From contig JACDOI010000001.1 in assembly GCA_017656145.1 (NCBI GenBank), positions 60,226-124,225 of the forward strand: 64,000 bases of DNA, written 5' to 3'. Both the position numbers and the translations under genes were made by a program. The notes under the pieces were generated by a model. It did no database searches, was not told where the DNA came from, and saw nothing but the letters and a program-made list of their open reading frames with translations. Each line of letters opens with the position of its first letter. The stretch's first letter is position 1. Source of the DNA: Bacillota bacterium. Lineage in GTDB: Bacteria > Bacillota > Limnochordia > Limnochordales > ZCTH02-B6. Below, piece by piece: positions 21,973 through 31,501 of this stretch.

Positions 21973-23052
21973 TCACACGTTGAACCGGAAGTGGACGATC
22001 TCGCCGTCCTGAATGAGATAATCCTTTCCCTCGATCCGCAGCAAGCCCTTCTCTTTCAGCGCGGTTAAGCTTCCTTCCCGCACCACATCGTCGAAGCAAG
22101 CCACTTCGGCCCGGATGAAGCCCCGCTCGATATCGGAGTGGATGACGCCGGCCGCTTCCCGCGCGGTGGCGCCCCGCCGAACGGTCCACGCCCGCACCTC
22201 GTCGCTGCCGACGGTGAAAAACGAGATCAGATCCAACGCTTCGTAAGCCGACCGGGCCAGGCGGGCGATGCCCGGCTCGGCCAGGCCGATGTCCTCCAGG
22301 AACTCCGCGCGCTCTTCCGGCGGCAGCTCCTCGATCTCCGCCTCGATGAGCGCCGCCACCTCGACCAAGGGCGCTTCCTGCTCCGAGGCCCAAGCTGAGA
22401 GCTCCTCGCGGCCGGCATACGTTCCGGCCCGCAACTGATCGTCGTCCACGTTGACGGCTATCGCGACGGGCTTGGCCGTCAGGAAGGAGTAGGGCTTGAG
22501 CAACGCCCGCTCACCGGGGGAAAAGTCCATGGACCGGACCGGACGCCCCGCCTCCAGGTGGGGCCGCATCCGTTCAAACAACCGGACTTCCTCATCGTGG
22601 CGGAGGCCCTTCTTGCGGGCTTCGGCCAGCCGCTCCAGCCGGGTTTCCACAAGCGACCAGTCCATCAGCAAAAATTCTTCCCACAAAAGCTGCGCATCCC
22701 GCAGCGGGTCGACGCTTCCGAGCGGGTGGGGCACGTGGGGCGCCTCAAAGGCCCGCACCACTTGCACGATCGCTTCGAGGGGACGCAAGGCTTCGGCCAG
22801 CTCCCGGGCCGCTTGGTTCCCGCCGCCCGGAGCGTGCTTGGCCGGGGTGAGCCCCGGCAGTTCGGTGCACTCCAGCTGCGCGTACACCGTGCGCCGCGGT
22901 TGGAAAATGGCGCTCAGCTGGTCGACCCGGGAGTCGGGCACCGGCGCTGCCCCGATGCGCGCCTTACCCGGACCACCGGCCTGACCTCGGGTCAAAAGGC
23001 GCAATAAGGTCGACTTGCCGGATCCGGGCAAGCCGATGAGACCGATCTTCAT
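21973..23052 (-). CDS. ychF: YchF-family GTPase/ATPase
   Basis: MKIGLIGLPGSGKSTLL start, C-terminal FFTVGSDEVRAWTVRRGATAREAAGVIHSDIERGFIRAEV; ATG at 23052. Confidence 0.88.
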   Translation of the reverse strand: MKIGLIGLPGSGKSTLLRLLTRGQAGGPGKARIGAAPVPDSRVDQLSAIFQPRRTVYAQLECTELPGLTPAKHAPGGGNQAARELAEALRPLEAIVQVVRAFEAPHVPHPLGSVDPLRDAQLLWEEFLLMDWSLVETRLERLAEARKKGLRHDEEVRLFERMRPHLEAGRPVRSMDFSPGERALLKPYSFLTAKPVAIAVNVDDDQLRAGTYAGREELSAWASEQEAPLVEVAALIEAEIEELPPEERAEFLEDIGLAEPGIARLARSAYEALDLISFFTVGSDEVRAWTVRRGATAREAAGVIHSDIERGFIRAEVACFDDVVREGSLTALKEKGLLRIEGKDYLIQDGEIVHFRFNV

Positions 23053-23402
23053 CGATTCGCCGGCTCCTCCGGGTCGGCCGAATCGAGGAACGCTGTAAAC
23101 GTCTCCAACTTGTTGGGCCCTCGAAACGCCTCCCGCGGCAGCGTGCCCGACCGGGCATGACCTTTCTGAAAGGCGTCGGACCGGGTCCACGCCTCGAACG
23201 CCTCGCGAGACTCCCACATGGTCAACACGACGTACGGGTCTTCGGGCCGGTCGGGCCGCAAGACCAAGTTTCGGATGAATCCCGGCATTTTGTCCACCTC
23301 ACCCGCCCTGCTCCGGAAGCGCTCTTCAAACGCTTGCGCGAACTCGGGCTGGACGGGGATACGGTTCATGACTACATACACAGCTCCCACCTCCAACGGC
23401 AT
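23049..23402 (-). CDS. Antibiotic biosynthesis monooxygenase / haem-degrading monooxygenase-like protein
   Basis: NRIPVQPEFAQAFEERFRSRAGEVDKMPGFIRNLVLRP...YVVLTMWESREAFEAW, typical ABM/HmoB-like fold sequence. Confidence 0.75.
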   Translation of the reverse strand: MPLEVGAVYVVMNRIPVQPEFAQAFEERFRSRAGEVDKMPGFIRNLVLRPDRPEDPYVVLTMWESREAFEAWTRSDAFQKGHARSGTLPREAFRGPNKLETFTAFLDSADPEEPANR

Positions 23403-23599
23403 TGGCCAAGGGATCTTCGGCTCAGGACCCGGCGAGTCCTGTTCGGGTAGGACGCTGGCGACGGAAGTTCCCTTGTTGCCGGGGCTTGAGCCAACCCCGC
23501 TACGCCCCGTTGAGCGACCCGGGCTGCGTATGCCGCCGTCGGAAATGGTGTGCCAGGAAGCGGAACGCCATGCGCCGCCGGGTTTCGACGGGCCGTCCC

Positions 23600-24496
23600 C
23601 TATTGCCGCTCGACGCGGCCGCGGACGATGAGGGCCGCCTCAAACCCGAGCCGGATCTCAGGTCCTGTAGCGGTCATCGACGCCCGGAACGTCACGGCCC
23701 GCCGGGCTTCACCGTCAAGCCAGTGTTGGACACCCACGGCGACAGTAGTTGCAGGAAAGGCGCGCCCGTCAGGCCAAAACACGTGAGCCGCCTCGGCAGT
23801 CAAACTCGATCGGTCGTTTGCGACAAACCCAGCCGATAGGGCCACCCCCGTCCCGAGCCGTTCATTGCGGTCCGCCAGCACAGACAGTTCGGCTGCAAGC
23901 ACCAGCGGGTCGCGCACGCGACTGACCGACAGCCGGGCGTCGATTCGAGGCACCGCACCTCCTACCCAGTCGAGCTCCAAACGAGGATCCCAGCCGCTGC
24001 CAGGAGCGAGGCGCCAGCCGGCTCCCACGCTCCCGGCTGTTCGGGCACTACTCCATTCCCACCGGCCTCCGGGCCCATCGGCAGCCGCGATCCGGTATGA
24101 TGATATCGCTTGGGTCTGTCCCACTCGCACCGATAATCGGCTCGTAAGACCGTAACGAAGCAGAAGTTCGGCTGAAAAGTCATATTGGGAATGAAGGGCC
24201 GGTCCCCGATCGCCAGGAAGCGCTATCGGCCATCCGGCCGGCACGGCGGCCAAGGAAAGCTCCAATGTGTACTGTCCCGGGGCGTCGTTGTGCCGCTGGA
24301 GGGGATCCAGCGGCGGAGGGTGCTGAGCAACAGCATGGCCCCCGGCCACTGTCACGATGATGGCCGCCACGAGCGCGGGAAAAAGAGCGTCTCCGGTCAA
24401 CCCCAGGAGTCCATGAAGCTTCGCGCGGCAACTGGAGCGAATCACGGCCACATCCTCCCGAGGAAGTCCAGCTGGGCCAAGCGGGCGTTGGCCCAT
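23600..24496 (-). CDS. Putative beta-barrel transporter-like protein
   Basis: Signal peptide-like N-terminus, then alternating amphipathic strands (YDFSAELLLRYGLTSRLSVRVGQT, RLELDWVGG, DARLSVSRV) resembling outer-membrane barrel proteins. Confidence 0.45.
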   Translation of the reverse strand: MGQRPLGPAGLPREDVAVIRSSCRAKLHGLLGLTGDALFPALVAAIIVTVAGGHAVAQHPPPLDPLQRHNDAPGQYTLELSLAAVPAGWPIALPGDRGPALHSQYDFSAELLLRYGLTSRLSVRVGQTQAISSYRIAAADGPGGRWEWSSARTAGSVGAGWRLAPGSGWDPRLELDWVGGAVPRIDARLSVSRVRDPLVLAAELSVLADRNERLGTGVALSAGFVANDRSSLTAEAAHVFWPDGRAFPATTVAVGVQHWLDGEARRAVTFRASMTATGPEIRLGFEAALIVRGRVERQ

Positions 24497-25158
24497 GCGA
24501 CGACTTCGGCCTGGCGGGCCCGGGCCGTCGCCTCCTGGTCGCCGGCCGGAAGCGGAACAAGAATTACGCCGTCAAATCCTTTGTCCGCGATCAGCTCGTG
24601 CCAGCGCACGACCCGGCGCCCCCAGGACGGATCGGCCACCACGGCGTAGTCGCCCGTGGATCCGACGATCACGATGTAATGCAGCTCGGGAGCGGTCACG
24701 TGCGCGATAACCGGCAGCCCGCCCCGGAGGAAATACTCCCGCAGCCCGGGGACCGACACCCGGTACCCTCGAACCGGTAACCCGAAAGTCTCCATAGCGC
24801 GCTGAAGGGCGAGGGCTGAGATGCCCTCCTCCGGATCCCGCCCGCTGGCCCGCATGGCCCCCGCGGCCAGCCGGAGCACGTCTGCCTCCGTCACGGGCAT
24901 GGCAAAAAACTGAGACAATAACGTCGCCACCGCGGCCGGCCCGCACGTGTACCAGGCGGTCTGAGCGATCACACCCGTATAGCGCAACGCCCGGTAGTTA
25001 AGCGGCGCTGCCTGTATCGCTCCGCTAGAGAAAAGCAGCAGGATGGGCAATGACCAGCCGACCATCAGGCGCCGACACCACGCACTCCATTGCACACGAT
25101 CCCCAATGAGCTGAACCGTGTCCCGTCCCTGCTGAGCTGTGCTGCTCGTCATCATCAT
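24442..25158 (-). CDS. Peptidase C39-like protein
   Basis: IAQTAWYTCGPAAVATLL, ELHYIVIVG, VVADPSWG: intact Gln/Cys/His/Asp pattern of C39 peptidases. Confidence 0.7.
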   Translation of the reverse strand: MMMTSSTAQQGRDTVQLIGDRVQWSAWCRRLMVGWSLPILLLFSSGAIQAAPLNYRALRYTGVIAQTAWYTCGPAAVATLLSQFFAMPVTEADVLRLAAGAMRASGRDPEEGISALALQRAMETFGLPVRGYRVSVPGLREYFLRGGLPVIAHVTAPELHYIVIVGSTGDYAVVADPSWGRRVVRWHELIADKGFDGVILVPLPAGDQEATARARQAEVVAWANARLAQLDFLGRMWP

Positions 25159-25405
25159 CACCCTCCGGTTACACGCGGTCCCTGTGCCTCGGTTATACCG
25201 TTCCGGTGGCCAGAGGGCGAACCGCAAAGCGCGGTATGTTCTCCTCCCAACCTACATGCACTTCGTCCGAACCGAGGTCCAGGCAATACTTCGCCTGCAG
25301 GCCCCACCGGGGCAGGAATTTGGGTACAACAGGGAAAACTCAACACAACGGAATACCGGGTACACCTGCCATCGGTGAAACGTGACGGAGGGACGGGACT
25401 AGCAG

Positions 25406-26080
25406 ATGACACCCACATCCAGTGTGTTCGTGCACTACACCGTATTTCGCCGCAAGGAGAACCGTCTGCCGCTAGGTGAGCGGTTCACGCAGGCCTGCAC
25501 GGAGTGGGAGCAGATCCTGGCCGCTGCCCAACCCGAGGTGCAGGTGAGGGGTATCTACTCCACGGTCGGGTTTCGGGCGGACAGCGATCTGATGTTATGG
25601 ACGATCTCGAAATCGCCAGATGCGCTACAACGACTAACGGTGCGCCTGCGCGCGAGTGAACTGGGGCAGGGCCTAGACATGAGCTGGGCCTTCATGGGGG
25701 TGCACCGGCCGGCCGAGTTTGCCCCGGATCACATCCCAGCTTTCATCAAGGGCACACCGCCAGCGCGCTACATCTCTGTATACCCCTTCGTGCGCAGGGA
25801 GGAGTGGTATTTGTTGCCACCGGCCGAACGCGGCCGGCTGCTGCGGGAGCACGGCGCACTGGGTAAGGACTTCGGCGATGTGCTCACCAACACGACGCAA
25901 GCCTTTGGCCTCGGCGATTTTGAATGGTTGCTCGCGTTCGAATCGGACCGTCTCGAACGCATCGTCGACATGATCCGCCACCTCCGGGCCGCCGAGGCTC
26001 GCCGATACACGAAGGTCGAGATCCCATTCATTACCGGTATCCGCAAGCCTTTAACTGAGGTCGTGGCAGACCTGGCCTAG
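25406..26080 (+). CDS. chdC: Chlorite dismutase family protein, likely coproheme decarboxylase
   Basis: SVYPFVRREEWYLLPPAERGRLLREHGALGKDFGDVLTNTTQAFGLGDFEWLLAFE...IVDMIRHLRAAEARRY, characteristic of HemQ/ChdC. Confidence 0.85.
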   Translation: MTPTSSVFVHYTVFRRKENRLPLGERFTQACTEWEQILAAAQPEVQVRGIYSTVGFRADSDLMLWTISKSPDALQRLTVRLRASELGQGLDMSWAFMGVHRPAEFAPDHIPAFIKGTPPARYISVYPFVRREEWYLLPPAERGRLLREHGALGKDFGDVLTNTTQAFGLGDFEWLLAFESDRLERIVDMIRHLRAAEARRYTKVEIPFITGIRKPLTEVVADLA

Positions 26081-26101
26081 AACGAACCCGAAGCGCCGAC
26101 C

Positions 26102-26150
26102 GAATGGGCACCGGAGAGCGGAGTTGGTCGCCGCTCCCCGGTGCCCATTT
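26102..26150. terminator. Strong bidirectional stem-loop between convergent genes
   Basis: GAATGGGCACCGGAGAGCGG / CCGCTCCCCGGTGCCCATTT, about 18 of 20 bp paired, 9-nt loop. Confidence 0.75.
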
Positions 26151-26181
26151 AACTGCTACTTCAAACACGCTTGACCGTTTC

Positions 26182-27234
26182 TCACAACCCGAGCAATGTT
26201 CGGCCCTGCTCCAACTCAGCGAGCAACCCGTCAAACTCCTCAGTGTCCGCCTCTGCTTCCTCAAAGCCCTCAAGTAGGCTCTCCAACGCTTCGCTGATCC
26301 GCCCATGCACATCGGGCACAATCAGCTCAAATAGCCGCCGCAGGTTCTCATGATAGTAAAAATCTGCCAGCATCACCCGCTCCCAGGCAAGGTCGACCTG
26401 ACCGGCCTCATAGGCGGCCTGCGCTTTCCGAACAGCAGACGTGACCACGTCGGCAACCCGGCCAAGTTCACGCTCGGGATAAAGATACGCGTTTGCTACG
26501 ACCTCCAGGGTAGAGACCAGCTGGCGCCCGGGATCCTCACCGGCCTCCGGATCCGCCCCTTCGAGGTCAGGGGGCACAGGGCTGGGGAACAACTCCGCCA
26601 GGCGCTGCAAGGCGTCCTCAATTTCAAAAGCCTGTTCGGTCGATGCCAATGGCCTGAGCTGTTGCCACAGCTCCCGAACACGCTGCAGGGCCGCCCAACC
26701 GTTGGGATACTCCCACAGTTCTTCCTCGACCGCGTCCTCATACGCCTCGGCCACGCCGTCATCGTTCAGCACTAGCTTCGCCACTACGGCCGCCACGAAC
26801 TCGGGCCGCGCCGCCATCTCACCGGGCACCAACGCCGCGTCGGCTCGCCAAGTCAACTCCCGGGCACGGGCAATGGCTTCCTTAAGCGCGTCGCTGTCGT
26901 CAGTTTCGGCCACCTCGATCACTTCCTCGAGGGCTTCTTCCAAAGCATGGGCCAACGGGGCATCGGACGCGGCCAGACTCCCCTTGAAGCGAGGTAAGTC
27001 CTCTTCCACGAGATCCTCCGCTTCCTCCAGCAGCTCTTCCGGAACGTCGTCAAAAGCGGCCAACGCGGCCAGGCGGACGTTCATGATTTCAATGGCATAC
27101 GTGTGCCAAAGCTCGACTGTATGGTCGAAAAAGGGGTTGTGCGCGTATTGGGCATGAGCGACCGTACCGCTCAGCGCGAAAATAGCCAACAATGCTCCGG
27201 TCAGCCACGGGTGCTTGATGATCGTTTTAATCAT
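26182..27234 (-). CDS. Secreted, highly acidic alpha-helical protein of unknown function
   Basis: Signal peptide (WLTGALLAIFALSGTVAHA), then Glu/Asp-rich helices; start at 27234 overlaps the stop of the upstream propeller gene. Confidence 0.6.
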   Translation of the reverse strand: MIKTIIKHPWLTGALLAIFALSGTVAHAQYAHNPFFDHTVELWHTYAIEIMNVRLAALAAFDDVPEELLEEAEDLVEEDLPRFKGSLAASDAPLAHALEEALEEVIEVAETDDSDALKEAIARARELTWRADAALVPGEMAARPEFVAAVVAKLVLNDDGVAEAYEDAVEEELWEYPNGWAALQRVRELWQQLRPLASTEQAFEIEDALQRLAELFPSPVPPDLEGADPEAGEDPGRQLVSTLEVVANAYLYPERELGRVADVVTSAVRKAQAAYEAGQVDLAWERVMLADFYYHENLRRLFELIVPDVHGRISEALESLLEGFEEAEADTEEFDGLLAELEQGRTLLGL

Positions 27235-28246
27235 TGGGAACAACCCCAACCTCCACCGAGTGCGGACCGCGTCCGACGCTAATGTTATTGACTACACACA
27301 GGCAGCTCACGTCGATGACCGAGACGCTGTCCGACAGACCGTTGGCCGTATACACCTTCTTCCCGTCGGGCGACACCGTAATTCCCCACGGGCGCCGCCC
27401 CATCCGCTCCTTGATCACGTGAATGACCTGGTTGGTCTCGGTATCGATGACGTACACCGCGCTCGTTCCACCGCCGGCCACAAAGAGAAGCTTGCCATCA
27501 GGAGTCAACTCCAACTCCACGGGCCGGGAATCAAGGCCGAGCGAAATTGTGTCAATCACCTGGTGACTGGACACATCAACGACGGACACCGTGCCTCCGA
27601 TCTCCGCCGAAACGTAGGCCCGCCGGCCGTCCGGGGAAAAGATTAGGTCACGAGGTCGGTTACCGACGAGGAAGTATCGCACAAGCCGCCGCTCCTGGGC
27701 GTCGATGACAGCGACGGTGTGGCTTGTCTCAGCGGTCACGTATACCCAACGACCGTCAGGGCTCACGCCGACACCTTCGGGTTCGACGCCCACCCGCCAC
27801 TCGCCGATCATTTCCCCGCTCGTCAAGTCATACCCCGTCGCCATGGCAGCATTCTCGTTTGCCGCCCAAACCTGGGTCCCATCAGGGCTGATATCGACCC
27901 GCTCCGGGTTGGTACCGACCCAGTACTCGGCAACGACCGAGTTCGTCGATACGTCGATGGCGATAATGCGATCATCGGGCGTTTCCAAGACCGGGAAGAA
28001 GTCACTCTGGGCGACGTAAATGATCCGACCGTCCGGGCTGACGGCCATGCCGCGCGGGCGTACGTCTCCCGGACGACCGTTGAGGGGAATCGTGTCGATT
28101 ACCTGTTCGGTGGCAGCATCGATGACGGTGACATCGGCACCGTATTCATTCGACACATAGATTCTGTACGATTCCTCAGCGGAAACGGGCAGTGCGCCGA
28201 ACAAGAGGGCCAGCCCGGCAAGGGCAGCCACAAGACCGCGCATCAT
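27227..28246 (-). CDS. YVTN-type beta-propeller, PQQ-dependent catabolism-associated
   Basis: Signal peptide and repeated IYVSNEYGADVTVIDAATEQVIDTI / GVSPDGRWVYVTAE / FSPDGRRAYVSAEIGGTVSVVDVSSHQVIDTI blades; neighbours are PQQ-system genes. Confidence 0.8.
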   Translation of the reverse strand: MMRGLVAALAGLALLFGALPVSAEESYRIYVSNEYGADVTVIDAATEQVIDTIPLNGRPGDVRPRGMAVSPDGRIIYVAQSDFFPVLETPDDRIIAIDVSTNSVVAEYWVGTNPERVDISPDGTQVWAANENAAMATGYDLTSGEMIGEWRVGVEPEGVGVSPDGRWVYVTAETSHTVAVIDAQERRLVRYFLVGNRPRDLIFSPDGRRAYVSAEIGGTVSVVDVSSHQVIDTISLGLDSRPVELELTPDGKLLFVAGGGTSAVYVIDTETNQVIHVIKERMGRRPWGITVSPDGKKVYTANGLSDSVSVIDVSCLCVVNNISVGRGPHSVEVGVVPND

Positions 28247-28430
28247 GGCTCGCGCCACGTCCTCCCATCCTCTCCATCTCGACAGAATATCGAACAGAAA
28301 CGATCGACCATGAGTCCCCGAGTCATGCGGCAGATGTGTATGCACCTGTATTCTCGTGCATCACCTCCCTTACGCCTGTCGCTTCAGACAACGGTACGGG
28401 AAGTCGTTCCGGAGGCCAGCGCGGGTATCC

Positions 28431-29771
28431 TTAGTTCGCCCGCGAAAATCGACAGGCGCTGTCGTTCTGCAAATCGCCCAACTGGTCCAGCCGCTCGACG
28501 GGGTCCGTGCCGGGCATGTAGATGGCGGGCAGCTCACCGACGAGGGATGCCAGCTCCACCTCATCTCTGACTGCATGTCCGAGCTCCCGTTCCTGGTCGA
28601 CGCGCACGAGATACAGCGACTGGCGCAGCTGATGATCCCAAGGGCGAAAGGAGGTCCCGATCCCTTTCCAGACATCGAACACCGCGTGCGGACTTTCCAG
28701 ATACCGGCGCAGAGAGTCGACCGCCGTCGCACCGCCGAACATGGCGCTCTCAAACAAGATCTTGAGGCTCGCGTAGGCGGCCCATGCAGGAGGATCCATC
28801 GGTGCCCGCCACTGCTCGATGAATCTGGCATTAAGCTCGCGCGCCCCGTATCGATCTAAGGTGGTTTCCCACAACGTAGCCCGGTAGCCGGCGTCCACCC
28901 TCTGGGCCCGCTCCTGCAATATTCGAAAAAACAACCGGGTTTGGGTGGCCGGATGGGGAAACCCGGTGACACGGGCGCTGAGTCCGGTCGCGTCGTACTG
29001 CTGCACGAAGGACAGCTGATCCCCGGCGCTGGTCAACAACACGACGACATCCGGGTTAGCGCGCTGGATCGAATCGAACACAGTCCCGTAATCGGCTTGG
29101 TACGGCTCAACGGCCGATCTGCCCACTTCGCGCACCCCGAAATGTCGTTCGGTGATGGCTTTGCGCGCTCGTCGATACAGCATGCGGCCCTCATCGGAAT
29201 CCTCGTGGACGAGGAACCACCGGCGGTGGGCTGCTCTGACCAACCAGCCCGCCAGGGCGTCCAGGTACATCGCCGCGCTGGCCTCCACATGGAACGTGTT
29301 GGGATGACACTCCGCTCCCCGTAACGCGTCGCTGGCAGAACCGATGTTGAAGAATACCACGCCCTGGTCCGCGGCGGCCCGCATGAGCGCCCGAGCTTGT
29401 TCATCGCCAAAGCCGCCGACAATGGCGTACACACCTTCCTCCCTCACCAGCCGGTGTACCGCTTGTCTGGCGGCTGCCGCATCGGGCACAGTGATGGTGA
29501 CCGCACGGAAATCCATCCCGAGCATCTCGGCGTTGAAGCCGATCTCGTCGCTAGCCATCTGGGCGCCCCGCTCGGCGGAGCGGCTGACCGCGTCCGACAA
29601 GACATGCTCAAGCTCCGTGGCACCCGTAGGCTCGGGCAAAACAACGCCCACGCGCATCGGTTCGGTGAAAACACCCTGGCCCACTGCCTTCCGGGCTACT
29701 CCCAATTGGGCCAGCAGCGCCGCTCCGCTCAAGGCGAGGAACCGTCGACGGGTCCAACGCACCTGTTGCAT
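28431..29771 (-). CDS. Type-I ABC substrate-binding protein of the PQQ-dependent alcohol dehydrogenase system (Tat signal)
   Basis: Twin-arginine signal TRRRFLALSG; MRVGVVLPEPTGATE...DEIGFNAEMLGMDF...YAIVGGFGDEQA; co-linear with the C-terminal half of the 34523-36586 product. Confidence 0.75.
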   Translation of the reverse strand: MQQVRWTRRRFLALSGAALLAQLGVARKAVGQGVFTEPMRVGVVLPEPTGATELEHVLSDAVSRSAERGAQMASDEIGFNAEMLGMDFRAVTITVPDAAAARQAVHRLVREEGVYAIVGGFGDEQARALMRAAADQGVVFFNIGSASDALRGAECHPNTFHVEASAAMYLDALAGWLVRAAHRRWFLVHEDSDEGRMLYRRARKAITERHFGVREVGRSAVEPYQADYGTVFDSIQRANPDVVVLLTSAGDQLSFVQQYDATGLSARVTGFPHPATQTRLFFRILQERAQRVDAGYRATLWETTLDRYGARELNARFIEQWRAPMDPPAWAAYASLKILFESAMFGGATAVDSLRRYLESPHAVFDVWKGIGTSFRPWDHQLRQSLYLVRVDQERELGHAVRDEVELASLVGELPAIYMPGTDPVERLDQLGDLQNDSACRFSRAN

Positions 29772-29813
29772 CTCATCCTCACTCCCAGCCCCGATGCAAC
29801 GATCTCTTGTCAC

Positions 29814-30701
29814 CTACTTGATCCGCGTCGCCCCCATGGCACGGGAAGCGGCCACCACTCCGACGACAGGCAGCACCACTGCTATAGCCAAATCGGCCAA
29901 CAGCGGCAACTGCTGAAACCGGAGTAGGACGCAGCGAAGCAGATCCAGTTCGTAGCTTATTGGGTTTAGATACACTAGTGCCTGGATCCAGCCCGGCAGC
30001 TGCACGACCCAGCCTCCACCAACCGCGTGGATTCCGAGCCGTCGCAGCTCGGCCCGCAACGCGTCGGGTATATCCAGGAATCCAACGCCACCGATAATGC
30101 CCTTCAGGGGAAAAATGGAACCGGACAGGAAATACAACGGCTGAATGATGCCGTTGGAAATGCTGCCAAACCCCTCAAACGTCTTCATGCGGGACGCGAT
30201 AATAACCCCCAAAGCGGTGACCAGTAGCCCCATGGAAAACATGACGAGCCACGCCAGCAGTACACTGATCAGGGTCAAGCGGACTCCCACGATGGGAGCG
30301 AACAGCAATGGAATCGTTCCCTGAACGAGGGCCACTGATGCCCCTCCCAGCAGCTTGCCCAAGGCCACTGACAGCATCGGCGCAGGCGATACTAGAACCT
30401 CCCGGAGAACGCCCACTTCACGATCCCACACTAGGGCGATGGCCGACTGCAACGAGGCAAACAGCACGTTGAGCGTAATAACCCCGGGCAGAATGTATTG
30501 GGCATAGGTGTAACCTTCAATCTCGCGCAACGCCGCTCCCAAGCCGAAACCTAAGATGAGCAGCCACAGCACTGTCCTGGACAATGCGCCAAAGGGCTGG
30601 GAACGGTCCCGTACGTACCGGCGCATTTCCCGGCGCCACATGATCGCGATCACCCCGGCGTCCAGTACAGGCTGCCGCTTCGCCGTCTTAAGGCTCGTCA
30701 T
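29814..30701 (-). CDS. ABC-2 type permease (PQQ alcohol system type)
   Basis: Six-helix ABC-2 permease: MWRREMRRYVRDRSQPFGALSRTVLWLLILGFGLGAAL, YILPGVITLNVLFASLQS; overlaps ATPase gene. Confidence 0.85.
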   Translation of the reverse strand: MTSLKTAKRQPVLDAGVIAIMWRREMRRYVRDRSQPFGALSRTVLWLLILGFGLGAALREIEGYTYAQYILPGVITLNVLFASLQSAIALVWDREVGVLREVLVSPAPMLSVALGKLLGGASVALVQGTIPLLFAPIVGVRLTLISVLLAWLVMFSMGLLVTALGVIIASRMKTFEGFGSISNGIIQPLYFLSGSIFPLKGIIGGVGFLDIPDALRAELRRLGIHAVGGGWVVQLPGWIQALVYLNPISYELDLLRCVLLRFQQLPLLADLAIAVVLPVVGVVAASRAMGATRIK

Positions 30702-31501
30702 CGCGTCATTTCCCCTCCCCGCCGGGCGAAGCCGAGTAGCCGATCGCGGGGTGTTGCCGAATCATCTCGCAGCTGGCGTCCGGTCAGCTCCAGAAACACG
30801 TCCTCCAGGCTGCACTCGGTCGTTCCCAACACTCGATCTTTCAAAACGTGCGGCTCACCGATGGCGACGAGCTTGCCCGCATCGATGATGCCGACCCGAT
30901 CACTGGACTCGGCCTCCTCAAGATAGTGGGTGGTCATGAACACCGTCAGACCCTCTCGCCGCAACCCCGTAATCCTGTCCCACAAGTGGCGGCGACCCTG
31001 GGGATCGAGTCCCAATGTCGGTTCGTCGAGAAACAATACCCGGGGGGCGTGCATCAACGCCCGCGCCAATTCGAGCCTGCGCTTCATGCCGCCCGAGAAG
31101 GTTCGTACGGCGCGATGCGCACTACGGTCGAGGCCGGCCCAAGCAAGGGCCTGATCGATTCGGCGCCGCATCTCGGACCGGGGAATGCGGTACAACACCG
31201 CGTGAAACTCCAGGTTCTCCCATGCCGTAAGGCGATCGTCCAAGGCCGGCTCCTGAAAGACGACACCGATTTTGGCGCGTACTTCAGATTGTTGGGCGAT
31301 CACGTCATAGCCGAGTACGCGGGCCCGGCCCGCGGACGGCTTAATCAACGTCGTAAGGATGTTAAAGGTGGTCGTCTTGCCCGCTCCGTTTGGCCCCAGG
31401 AGGGCAAACAGCTCCCCTCGTTGGACCTGAAACGAAACTTCGTCCACGGCCCGCACAGTGCCAAAAAGATGGACCAACGCTTCACATTCGATAACGGTCA
31501 T
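30698..31501 (-). CDS. ABC transporter ATP-binding protein partnered with ABC-2 permease
   Basis: GPNGAGKTTTFNILTTLIKPSAG, FSGGMKRRLELARALMHAPRVLFLDEPTLGLDP. Confidence 0.92.
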   Translation of the reverse strand: MTVIECEALVHLFGTVRAVDEVSFQVQRGELFALLGPNGAGKTTTFNILTTLIKPSAGRARVLGYDVIAQQSEVRAKIGVVFQEPALDDRLTAWENLEFHAVLYRIPRSEMRRRIDQALAWAGLDRSAHRAVRTFSGGMKRRLELARALMHAPRVLFLDEPTLGLDPQGRRHLWDRITGLRREGLTVFMTTHYLEEAESSDRVGIIDAGKLVAIGEPHVLKDRVLGTTECSLEDVFLELTGRQLRDDSATPRDRLLGFARRGGEMTR

